Source: Planctomycetota bacterium
Lineage (GTDB): Bacteria > Planctomycetota > Planctomycetia > Gemmatales > Gemmataceae
DNA length: 58,095 bases
Assembly: GCA_029777335.1 (NCBI GenBank)
Contig: JAKOSN010000167.1
Span: 1 to 58,095 of the forward strand
Direction: 5' to 3'
The position numbers were made by a program, and so were the translations under genes. The notes beneath the pieces are model-generated. The model was not told where the DNA came from. It did no database searches and was given only the letters and a program-made list of their open reading frames with translations. Of this stretch, positions 39,596-47,753 are shown in pieces (position 1 is the stretch's first letter; each line of letters starts with the position of its first letter).

Positions 39596-41176
39596 TTAAT
39601 GTCCTTTCCGAGCAAATCCCGGTGTGGCGTCCCATTCCACGTAGGAGAGAAGTGCGTTGAGGGTTTCGGGAGCAGACTGAAATGTGTAGCGAAGGAGATC
39701 CAAGCGTCCTGATTCCGAAAGGGGCGTTCCGTCTCCCTCCACAAGTGCTCCCGCTGCTTTTCCCCCCTTGCCGCCCTTGGTCCCCGTTCCTCCGCTCCCC
39801 AGTTTGGCGATTCCCAGATCGTAGGTATTCTCGGCGCCGGTTGAGCTAAACACCTTCACGTAATACTGTTGTCCTGCGACCAGCCCCACGGTGACTGACT
39901 CATTATCAGTCTGGGTTGTACTGCTGCTGATCAACGTGCCGCTCGAGTTGTAAACCGCCAGATCGATGTTCCCCTGGGCGTACGTGTAGAGAACGGTGAT
40001 CTGGTAGTTCGCACTCGATCGGGCGACAAATTTGAAGTAATCCACGTCGGTCGAACTGTCCAGATTGAGCCCGGTCTGAGTGACGCTGTTGATCTTCCCG
40101 AGGTTGGTCGCAGTTTGCAGCGTGTTGTTGCTCTCGAAGCGATCCGGCGAGGGGGAACTCGGGGGAGGCGTTCCCGTGCCGCCAAAGCTGATCTGGAGGC
40201 TGTAGGCTCCCATGCCGAACGCGTCGCTGGTGGCGCCATCAGCCATCACATAGTAGGTCTGCCCAGCAGTCAATCCCGACAGTTGAACCGTGGCCGCGGT
40301 GGTGTAGGTCGTACCGCTCGCTGAGCCGAGAAGGTTGCCCATGGCATCGTAGACCGACAGCTTGGGAGTGAGCAAGCTGGTCAGGCGCGTGTCCATGGTA
40401 ACCGTCAAGGTTCCATCGGTGGTGCTCGGGGCTGTCACCTTGTAATAATCCACGTCGGAAAGCGACGTGAGGTCGGCCTTGAACGAGATCGCTCCCGAGG
40501 TCAGGGAGATAGTCGAGGCAGAACTCAGGGTGTTATTCGGGGCGGCGGTGTCGTAGCTGTCCTGCTTGCGCGCCCCGTAAATCGCCTGGATCCCAGCGAT
40601 GTCGTCGGCGGAAAGCCCGCTATAGACCCCCATGATGGTCGGGTACATCACCGCGGAACTCAGGGTGCTGTGGTCCAGTCCCAGCGAATGCCCGCTCTCG
40701 TGCAACAGCACCGAATACAGATCGATGTTACTCCCGATGTGGTAGGTGTAGGCAGGGCTGATGGTGATATCGCCACCCTTGGTGGAACTGCTGCTCGGAT
40801 AATATGAGTAGCCCACGTACCCGTTGCTCAGATCATGTGCTCCAAGTCGAATATCGCCAAAGCGAGGATCGCCCTGCACCTGCCCGGAAGTTCCCGTGGG
40901 CGAGCCATCGTCACCCACAAAATAGAAGTTCAGGTTGCTGACGTTTGCCCAGGTCTGGAGTGCTCGGGCAAACTCACTCTGCCAGGTCACTCGTGGAGCG
41001 TCAGAGTCGAGCGTGGAAAAGAGGCTACTGGTGTAACCCTCCGAGGAGGTTCCATCGGGCAGAAAACTGGCTGTAACCGTGGTGTTCGCCCAGCTGGTGC
41101 CCGCCAGTGCGTAGGGAACCGTTCGATCTTCGAGAAGCTCCAGGTTCGGTCGAAAGCTGCGTTTGGATGTGTACAC
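39596..41176 (-). CDS. Secreted matrixin-type zinc metalloprotease with two pre-peptidase C-terminal domains
   Basis: This is a 526-residue protease. The N-terminus carries SFRPNLELLEDRTVP (residues 7-21), the LEDR-type motif of planctomycete exported proteins, in place of a classical signal peptide. The catalytic domain (about 25-200) has the metzincin signature HESGHSLGLDH (His159, Glu160, His163, His169) and a downstream Met-turn SAVMYP. Two PPC-like beta-sandwiches follow at about 205-320 and 335-450 (DVDYYKVTAP; DVDYFKFVAR). A Gly/Lys linker (GTKGGKGGKAAG) leads to a 50-residue tail. GGGGAGGAGAG, 7 nt upstream, points to a GTG start at 41176; ATGs at 41221 and 41203 have no such site. 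Confidence 0.9.
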   Translation of the reverse strand: MYTSKRSFRPNLELLEDRTVPYALAGTSWANTTVTASFLPDGTSSEGYTSSLFSTLDSDAPRVTWQSEFARALQTWANVSNLNFYFVGDDGSPTGTSGQVQGDPRFGDIRLGAHDLSNGYVGYSYYPSSSSTKGGDITISPAYTYHIGSNIDLYSVLLHESGHSLGLDHSTLSSAVMYPTIMGVYSGLSADDIAGIQAIYGARKQDSYDTAAPNNTLSSASTISLTSGAISFKADLTSLSDVDYYKVTAPSTTDGTLTVTMDTRLTSLLTPKLSVYDAMGNLLGSASGTTYTTAATVQLSGLTAGQTYYVMADGATSDAFGMGAYSLQISFGGTGTPPPSSPSPDRFESNNTLQTATNLGKINSVTQTGLNLDSSTDVDYFKFVARSSANYQITVLYTYAQGNIDLAVYNSSGTLISSSTTQTDNESVTVGLVAGQQYYVKVFSSTGAENTYDLGIAKLGSGGTGTKGGKGGKAAGALVEGDGTPLSESGRLDLLRYTFQSAPETLNALLSYVEWDATPGFARKGH

Positions 41177-41663
41177 GAGAACTCTCCTCCCCGATAGGTG
41201 CATGCGGTCCGCGTCGAGCAACCCGCCTTGAGCCGGTCGCGCAAGGAGGACCTGCGTTGCGATCCGAACAGACCATCAGCAGGAGCGAATCAACAGCCGG
41301 TGTCCGCGAGTCCACCAATGCCGGTTCGCTTCAGCCACTGGGCAATTCCACGGAAGAGTGGAAGATGGCGACAACCAAGAATGAGGATTCCCGAAAGGGG
41401 GAAACGGTCGCGTGCTGATTTGCAGTTCACGACCGTTCGGGATGGGGTTTCTCTCTGATGGGACAGGACATGAGGACCCCTCGGCTCAAACCTAATACAA
41501 ATTTGCAGGTTGTCAAGAATTTGCAAATAACCTGTGTGGTGCCTTCTCAGGCAAGCGGGAATCGTCTTTCGCAGGGTGACTTTTTCGTTGCTCTCATCGG
41601 ACTGGTCGATGAAACTCACCCTGTTGATTGATCACGGGCTTGCGAGTATCAGGAGAGCCAACG
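41177..41663. other. 487-nt intergenic region with AT-rich segment
   Basis: This is a divergent gap between the matrixin gene (minus) and the sulfatase (plus). It contains an AT-rich patch near 41490-41535 with repeated ATTTGCA and, on the minus strand, a consensus TTGACA (41515-41510). No RNA gene or small coding sequence was recognised. Confidence 0.55.
41418..41528. promoter_or_regulatory. ATTTGCA repeats, candidate operator
   Basis: ATTTGCA occurs at 41418, 41501 and 41519. The last is the palindrome ATTTGCAAAT (41519-41528), and CAGGTT/AACCTG flanks the last two. The cluster overlaps a TTGACA on the minus strand (41515-41510), so a regulator site over a promoter of the matrixin gene is possible. 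No matching -10 at the ideal distance was found. Confidence 0.3.
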
Positions 41664-43166
41664 ATGCCGAGGGCACTTCGTATAACCACCGCGATTCTGG
41701 GCATGGGGCTGCTGGCCGTCGTCCCCTCCTTCGGGCGCGCGGCGGAACCTGCGCGAGCTCCCAATATTGTCTTTGTCCTCGCCGACGACCTGGGCTATGG
41801 CGAACTGGGATGTTTTGGGCAGAAGAAGATCAAAACTCCGAATATCGATCGGTTGGCCAGCGAGGGGATGCGGCTAACTCAGCACTACGCAGGGAACGCT
41901 GTCTGTGCGCCTTCGCGCTGTGTGCTTCTGACCGGCAAACACCCGGGGCATGCCTACATCCGCGATAACAAGGCCACCCCTCCCGAAGGGCAGTATCCCC
42001 TTCCGTCGGGGACAACGACGCTCGGCGTGCTCCTGAAAAAGCATGGCTACACCACCGGCGCTTTTGGGAAATGGGGGCTGGGTGGACCGGAGTCGACCGG
42101 GGTGCCCGGCAAGCAGGGGATCGATCGCTTTTATGGCTATCTCTGCCAGGCGAAGGCGCATAATTTTTATCCGCCTTATCTCTGGGAGAATGATCAGAAG
42201 GTAGTGCTCAAGAATGCAGCGATGAAGTTGCCGGATAAACTGCCCCCGGAGGCCGATCCTCGTGATCCTGCCAATTACAAGAAATATGTGGGGAAGGAAT
42301 ACTCGGGGGATCTCATCTTCGAGCAAGCGCGGCGTTTTGTGAAGGACAACAAGAGCAAACCGTTCTTTCTCTATGTCCCCACAACCATCCCGCATCTAGC
42401 CTTACAGGTGCCCGACGATTCGCTTGCGGAGTACAAGGGGAAGTGGGATGATCCGCCTTACGTGGGAGGCAAGGGATACCTGCCCCATCACTCGCCCCGG
42501 GCCGCCTATGCTGCCATGGTGACCCGACTGGATCGTGAGGTGGGTCGCATCATGGATCTGATCAAGGAGCTGGGACTCGACGAACAAACGATCTTCGTCT
42601 TCACCTCCGACAATGGCCCACTCAACGATCGGTTTGCGGGGACGGATTCGGAATTCTTTCACTCCACCGCGGGGTTACGAGGCTACAAGGGGTCGCTCTA
42701 TGAGGGGGGCTTTCGCGAACCGTGTGTGGTGCGGTGGAAAGGACACATCCAAGCCGGGACCGTCTCGGATCGCGTCACGGGTTTTGAAGACTGGTTGCCC
42801 ACCTTGCTCGACCTGATTGGGGAAGGAAAATCGATTCCCAGGGATCTGGATGGGATCAGTTTTGCGCCCACGCTCCTCGGTAGGAAGCAAGAGCCGCGTC
42901 CCTTCCTCTATCGGGAGTTCCCCGGTTATGGCGGACAGCAAGCAGTACGCATGGGCGACTGGAAGGGGGTGCGACAGAAACTTCTGGCGCGGGGGATGAA
43001 CAAGCCCAATCTCCACACCGAACTCTACAACCTCCGGGACGATCCGCACGAAACAACCGATGTGTCGGCGAAGCATCCGGAGATCGTGGCTCAGATCGAA
43101 CGGCTTTTCAAGGAACAGCACACGCCATCGGCGATTTTCCCGATACCCATTCTCGATAAAAAGTAA
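41664..43166 (+). CDS. Secreted sulfatase (arylsulfatase family)
   Basis: This 500-residue type I sulfatase has a signal peptide (MPRALRITTAILGMGLLAVV, then FGRAAE). The formylglycine motif is C-A-P-S-R at 81-85, followed by CVLLTGKHPG, so it needs the formylglycine-generating enzyme. Metal ligands are Asp41-Asp42 (LADDLGYGELG) and FTSDNGP. Other family segments are TTGAFGKWGLGGP, STAGLRGYKGSLYEGGFREP and YNLRDDPHETTDV. CAGGAGAG supports the start at 41664. It probably desulfates polysaccharides in the periplasm, the usual role inferred for the many planctomycete sulfatases. The downstream DUF1549, DUF1501 and esterase genes share its direction. Confidence 0.95.
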   Translation: MPRALRITTAILGMGLLAVVPSFGRAAEPARAPNIVFVLADDLGYGELGCFGQKKIKTPNIDRLASEGMRLTQHYAGNAVCAPSRCVLLTGKHPGHAYIRDNKATPPEGQYPLPSGTTTLGVLLKKHGYTTGAFGKWGLGGPESTGVPGKQGIDRFYGYLCQAKAHNFYPPYLWENDQKVVLKNAAMKLPDKLPPEADPRDPANYKKYVGKEYSGDLIFEQARRFVKDNKSKPFFLYVPTTIPHLALQVPDDSLAEYKGKWDDPPYVGGKGYLPHHSPRAAYAAMVTRLDREVGRIMDLIKELGLDEQTIFVFTSDNGPLNDRFAGTDSEFFHSTAGLRGYKGSLYEGGFREPCVVRWKGHIQAGTVSDRVTGFEDWLPTLLDLIGEGKSIPRDLDGISFAPTLLGRKQEPRPFLYREFPGYGGQQAVRMGDWKGVRQKLLARGMNKPNLHTELYNLRDDPHETTDVSAKHPEIVAQIERLFKEQHTPSAIFPIPILDKK

Positions 43167-43191
43167 GGTGGGCCAACAACGCGGTCGCCAC

Positions 43192-43212
43192 GAGAGAGAC
43201 TCTCATTTTTTT
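43192..43212 (+). terminator. Weak intrinsic terminator after sulfatase
   Basis: GAGAG (43192-43196), loop AGA, CTCTC (43200-43204), then an A and seven T residues (43206-43212). The stem is only 5 bp, but the T-run and the position 25 nt after the stop fit. Confidence 0.42.
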
Positions 43213-43401
43213 CGAGTCCATCCCTGGCAATCACGTCGCGGGACGGGTAGACTGGAGCTTGAAGGAAACGTGCTCTCCAAAGTCAGACCGCTCGCCACCG
43301 CGACGTGCAAGGACCGAGCCCTCCCTTGAACTCTCCTCTGCGGCTGTGTCTCCTCCCTTGCTCCGTTGCTCGGTACGGCCCGCGACGACCGAGGTGATTT
43401 G

Positions 43402-46257
43402 ATGAGCGATCGTCACGGACTCTCCATCCTCTGCCTTGTTTCTCTGCTGGTTCCTGGCCTCGAACCGGCGCCGCTCCAGGCCGCCGAGCCGACCACGGCC
43501 CAGGTTGATTTTTTCGAGAAGAAAATTCGTCCTATTCTGGTCGAGCAGTGTTACCGGTGCCACTCCGAGGCTGCCGCCAGGAACAAGAAACTCAAGGGAG
43601 GATTGCTCCTCGACGCACGCGAAGGGTTGAAGGCCGGGGGAGATAGTGGTCCGGCGCTGGTGCCTGGCAATCCGGAGGCCAGCCTGCTCATCAAGACACT
43701 GCGTTACGAGAACGATGTGAAGATGCCCCCGAAGGGCAAACTCCCCGACGCGGTGATCGCCGACTTTGCTGCCTGGGTGAAGATGGGCGCTCCGGACCCA
43801 CGTGGCGGAACGGTGGTGAAAAAGCAGGTGGGGTTGTCGTTCGCGGAGGGGAGGCAATTCTGGTCGTATCGTCCGGTGAGCAATCCGACGATTCCAGCCG
43901 TTGCCGCCCGCGATTGGCCGGTCAACGACCTGGATCGATTTATCCTGGCAGCCCTGGAGGCGAAACGACTTCAGCCGAGTGCAGACGCGGACCGGCCGAC
44001 GCTGGCGCGCCGGCTCTATTACGATCTCCTGGGGATGCCTCCCACTCCCGCCGAGGTTGATGCCTTTGTGCAGGATCGCGATCCTGCGGCCTATGAAAAA
44101 CTTGTGGACCGATTGCTTGCCTCGCCCGCGTTCGGCGAACGCTGGGGGCGTCACTGGCTGGACATTGCCCGTTTTGCGGAATCGGTCACGCTGCGGGGCT
44201 TTATCTTTCAGGAAAGCTGGCGCTATCGCGATTATGTGATTGACTGTTTCAACCGCGATGTGCCCTTCGATCGCTTTGTGAAGGAACAACTCGCCGGGGA
44301 TCTCCTCCCCGCTGCCACGCCGGAGGAACGCCAAAGGCAGATCGTGGCCACCGCTTTCCTGGTCATGGGTAATACCAACCTGGAAGAGCAGGACAAGAAG
44401 CAACTGCGCATGGACGTCGTTGATGAGATGCTTGACGTCATCAGCAAGGGCTTCCTGGCCCAGACGGTCACCTGCGCGCGTTGCCATGACCACAAATTTG
44501 ACCCGATTCCCACACGCGATTATTACGCCCTCGCCGGCATTCTGCGTAACGCGCGGGCAATGGAGCATGCCAACGTGTCGCGCTGGATCGAGGTTCCCCT
44601 CCCCCTCGACCCAGTGCGTGAGGCCGAGGTGAAAAAGCACGAGGCAAAGGTGGCGGCGTTGCAGGCGAAGATCAAGGCTGCTCGAAGTCTGGCGGGGAAG
44701 GGGAAACCCACGCAGCGCGTGCTGGCGGTCAAGGATCTTCCGGGCATTGTGGTGGATGATGCGCAGGCGAAGAAGGTTGGCGAATGGATGAACTCGGTGT
44801 TCTCGGGGTCGTACATCGGCACAGGCTATGCTCACGATAAAAACGAGGGCAAGGGCCAGAAGACAATTACCTTCCAGCCGGAGTTGACGGCGACCGGCCG
44901 CTATGAGGTGCGCCTGGCCTATTCCCCGGGGGGGAATCGCGCCAACGCCGTTCCGGTCACCGTCTTCAGTGCCGAGGGAGAGAAGACCATCCAGGTCGAC
45001 ATGACCACCCCGCCACCCCTGGACGGCCGGTTTCTTTCGCTGGGAGAGTTCCGGTTTGAACGCACCGGGCAGAGCTTTGTCCTGATCTCGAACGAGGGAA
45101 CCAGGGGACATGTGACCGCCGATGCGGTGGTCTTTCTTCCCGTGGAACGCGAGGGGAGACCCCAGACCCCGGCGAGTAAACCAAAGCCGAGCAGCGCGGC
45201 AAAGAAACAGCCTGAAGGCGAGTTGAAGGCTCTGGAAGAGGAGCTGAAACGTCTGCAAAAAGCGGGTCCCCATCGGCCTGTGGCGATGTCGGTGCTGGAA
45301 GAGAAAACGATCGAGGACGCCAGAATCCACATTCGCGGACTGGTCGGCAATCAGGGCGAGGTGGTCCCGCGTGGCTTTCTCCAGGTGGCCTGTTACGGCA
45401 CAATCCCTCATGTCCCGCCCAACCAGAGCGGGCGCAAGGAACTGGCGGAGTGGATCGCCTCCAGGGATAACCCATTGACCGCGCGCGTGATCGTGAACCG
45501 TACCTGGCACTGGTTATTTGGCGACGGGCTTGTGCGCACCGTGGACAACTTCGGGACCACGGGCGAACGTCCCTCAAATCCCGAACTGCTCGATCACCTT
45601 GCCACTCGCTTCATGCAAGACGGGTGGTCGATGAAGAAGCTGATCCGGGCGATCGTTCTGAGCCGTACGTATCGGCAAAGCTCCATGGTCGCTTCGCGTT
45701 CTCCGCTGCTCAGGGTCGATCCCGAGAACCGGCTCTTCGGGCGGACCAATCGGCGGCGACTGGAGGCAGAGTGTTTGCGCGACACCATTCTCTGCGTGAG
45801 CGGAAAGTTGAATCTGGAACGGGGCGGGCGGTCCTATCCGGCCACGCTGACCGCCGACTATGGGTACAGGCACACCGATCTGCGGCGCAGTGTCTATCTG
45901 CCGGTGTTTCGCAATGCGCTGCCGGAACTCTTTGAGGTGTTCGACTTCGCCGATCCAAGCATGGTGGTGGGTCGGCGCAATAGCAGCACGGTCGCCCCGC
46001 AGGCGCTCTACCTGCTCAACAACTCCTTCCCCATCGAGCAGGCTCGGTTTGCCGCCGAGCGCTTGCTGGGGGAAAAGCTACTCGACGACCAGACGCGGCT
46101 GACTCGTGCCTACCGACTCTGCCTGGGACGCACCCCGACGGCAGGGGAACAGGCTGTGGCAGAGAGGTTTCTGAAGAGGAATCGCGATCCCAAAGAGGCA
46201 TGGGCAGCCCTCTTCCAGATGCTGTTCGCCTCGGCTGATTTTCGCCACGTGAACTGA
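43402..46257 (+). CDS. PSCyt1/DUF1549/DUF1553 protein with golvesin-like domain
   Basis: This 951-residue exported protein starts with a signal peptide (GLSILCLVSLLVPGLEPAPL). A planctomycete cytochrome-c-like domain follows, with CYRCH (Cys50, Cys53, His54) and a KMPPKGKLP heme-methionine candidate. DUF1549 follows (about 150-365: VNDLDRFILAALEAKRLQPS; GERWGRHWLD) and contains a second CxxCH, TCARCHDHKFDPIP. At about 450-580 there is a golvesin/xanthan-lyase-CBD-like insert (VVDDAQAKKVGEWM; YIGTGYAHD; RYEVRLAYSPGGNRANAVPV). DUF1553 then runs to the end (LTARVIVNRTWHWLFGDGLV; RRNSSTVAPQALYLLNN). The ATG at 43402 has CGAGGTG upstream. It pairs with the DUF1501 gene 48 nt downstream. A redox-linked or surface role is possible but unproven. 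Confidence 0.93.
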   Translation: MSDRHGLSILCLVSLLVPGLEPAPLQAAEPTTAQVDFFEKKIRPILVEQCYRCHSEAAARNKKLKGGLLLDAREGLKAGGDSGPALVPGNPEASLLIKTLRYENDVKMPPKGKLPDAVIADFAAWVKMGAPDPRGGTVVKKQVGLSFAEGRQFWSYRPVSNPTIPAVAARDWPVNDLDRFILAALEAKRLQPSADADRPTLARRLYYDLLGMPPTPAEVDAFVQDRDPAAYEKLVDRLLASPAFGERWGRHWLDIARFAESVTLRGFIFQESWRYRDYVIDCFNRDVPFDRFVKEQLAGDLLPAATPEERQRQIVATAFLVMGNTNLEEQDKKQLRMDVVDEMLDVISKGFLAQTVTCARCHDHKFDPIPTRDYYALAGILRNARAMEHANVSRWIEVPLPLDPVREAEVKKHEAKVAALQAKIKAARSLAGKGKPTQRVLAVKDLPGIVVDDAQAKKVGEWMNSVFSGSYIGTGYAHDKNEGKGQKTITFQPELTATGRYEVRLAYSPGGNRANAVPVTVFSAEGEKTIQVDMTTPPPLDGRFLSLGEFRFERTGQSFVLISNEGTRGHVTADAVVFLPVEREGRPQTPASKPKPSSAAKKQPEGELKALEEELKRLQKAGPHRPVAMSVLEEKTIEDARIHIRGLVGNQGEVVPRGFLQVACYGTIPHVPPNQSGRKELAEWIASRDNPLTARVIVNRTWHWLFGDGLVRTVDNFGTTGERPSNPELLDHLATRFMQDGWSMKKLIRAIVLSRTYRQSSMVASRSPLLRVDPENRLFGRTNRRRLEAECLRDTILCVSGKLNLERGGRSYPATLTADYGYRHTDLRRSVYLPVFRNALPELFEVFDFADPSMVVGRRNSSTVAPQALYLLNNSFPIEQARFAAERLLGEKLLDDQTRLTRAYRLCLGRTPTAGEQAVAERFLKRNRDPKEAWAALFQMLFASADFRHVN

Positions 46258-46305
46258 TGAACGGCGTTGTGGTGCCGCGCGGGCGCCAGCTTCCAAGAGG
46301 GATTT

Positions 46306-47721
46306 ATGCTCTCCCCCATCACCCGGCGTGAGTGGCTTCTGCGGACCAGTTGCGGCTTTGGCGCGCTCGCCCTCTCCGGGTTGGCCGCCTCGGCAGCCTC
46401 ACCCCCCAATCCGCTCGCGCCCCGGAAGCCGCATCACCCCGCGCGGGCGAAGCGCGTGATCTTTCTCTTCATGCAAGGTGGCGTGAGCCACGTCGACTCT
46501 TTCGATTACAAACCGCGCCTGGCGAAAGACGATGGCAAGATGCTGTCCTTTGAAGATGCGCGGGTGCTGGCCAATAGCGGCATGCGTGCCTCGACTCATC
46601 GTGTGATGAAACCGCTGTGGAAGTTTGCCCAGCATGGAAAGTGCGGGCGCTGGGCGTCGGATCTCTTCCCCGAGATCAACAAGCACGTGGATGATCTGTG
46701 CTTCATCCACTCCTTGCATACCGAGGGAGTCGCCCACGGGCCCGCGACCCTGTTTCTGCACTGCGGATCGACCACCTTCATTCGCCCGAGCATGGGGTCG
46801 TGGGTGCTTTACGGGCTGGGGACCGAGAATCAGAATCTCCCCGGGTTTGTCAGCATCGCTCCCTCGGCGGGGAATGGCGGACCGCGTAATTATGGCAATG
46901 CGTTTCTCCCTGCGGTCTACCAGGGGACGGCGCTGGGGAAAGCGGGGGGCCCGGTGAGCGAGGCAACGATTCGCAATCTCACCGGTCCTTTGTCGGCGGC
47001 CTCTCAGCAAGCTCGCATCGAACTGCTGCGTGAAATCCATGCCGAGCAATTGAAGCGTTCCCCGGGGGATGCCGAACTGGAGGCAGTCGCGAGTTCCTAT
47101 GAACTGGCCTGGCGCATGCAAAACAATGCCCCGGATGTGCTCGATCTGGCGAGGGAGAACAAGGAAACGCTTGCGCTCTATGGGATCAACGAGAAACGCA
47201 CCGATGCTTTTGGTCGGCAGTGTCTGATGGCCCGGAGGTTGTGTGAGGCCGGGGTGCGCTTTATCCAGGTGACCTATGGCGATAGCTCGGCCAATCCCGC
47301 CTGGGACCAGCACTCCAACCTCCCCAAGCATGGCGACCATGCTCTGGCGGTGGACCGCCCCATCGCCGGGTTGTTGACCGATCTGAAGCGACGAGGACTG
47401 CTCGAAGATACCATTGTCTGGTGGGGCGGAGAGTTTGGCCGAACCCCCTATGCCGAAAAGAACGGCACCGGGCGCGATCACAACCCCGGCGGTTTCACCG
47501 TCTGGCTCGCGGGAGGCGGATTCAAGCCCGGATACGCCCACGGCGCCACCGACGACTTTGGCGCCCTGGCGGTGACGGACAAGGTGCACATGCACGATTT
47601 GCACGCGTCGATTCTCGCGCTGCTGGGGTTGGATCATGAGAAGTTGACCTTCCGCTACTCTGGCCGTGATTTTCGTCTCACCGATGTCCATGGCCGGGTC
47701 GTGAAGCAGCTCTTCGCCTGA
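46306..47721 (+). CDS. DUF1501 protein, paired with upstream DUF1549/1553
   Basis: This is a 471-residue Tat-exported protein (ITRREWLLRTSCGFGALALS). DUF1501 features are VIFLFMQGGVSHVDSFDYKP, FGRQCLMARRLCEAGVRFIQ, VTYGDSSANPAWDQHSNLPK (the His-containing WDxH segment), DTIVWWGGEFGRTPYAEKNG and GRDHNPGGFTVWLAGGG. It ends GRVVKQLFA. The family resembles alkaline phosphatase/sulfatase folds, and several conserved Asp and His residues could bind metal. CAAGAGGG precedes the ATG at 46306. It follows the DUF1549/1553 gene by 48 nt and precedes a carboxylesterase by 32 nt, so these three genes probably form one transcription unit. Confidence 0.93.
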   Translation: MLSPITRREWLLRTSCGFGALALSGLAASAASPPNPLAPRKPHHPARAKRVIFLFMQGGVSHVDSFDYKPRLAKDDGKMLSFEDARVLANSGMRASTHRVMKPLWKFAQHGKCGRWASDLFPEINKHVDDLCFIHSLHTEGVAHGPATLFLHCGSTTFIRPSMGSWVLYGLGTENQNLPGFVSIAPSAGNGGPRNYGNAFLPAVYQGTALGKAGGPVSEATIRNLTGPLSAASQQARIELLREIHAEQLKRSPGDAELEAVASSYELAWRMQNNAPDVLDLARENKETLALYGINEKRTDAFGRQCLMARRLCEAGVRFIQVTYGDSSANPAWDQHSNLPKHGDHALAVDRPIAGLLTDLKRRGLLEDTIVWWGGEFGRTPYAEKNGTGRDHNPGGFTVWLAGGGFKPGYAHGATDDFGALAVTDKVHMHDLHASILALLGLDHEKLTFRYSGRDFRLTDVHGRVVKQLFA

Positions 47722-47753
47722 GGGACTGCGCTTTCTCTGCGAGAACAACGCTC

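Noticed and set aside
43167..43401. Small gene between sulfatase and DUF1549/1553
   Set aside because: Short open frames exist, but none has a ribosome site or domain; the region fits a terminator plus an untranslated leader.
46399..47748. 449-codon minus-strand frame opposite the DUF1501 gene
   Set aside because: The plus-strand frame contains the complete DUF1501 signature; this one has none.
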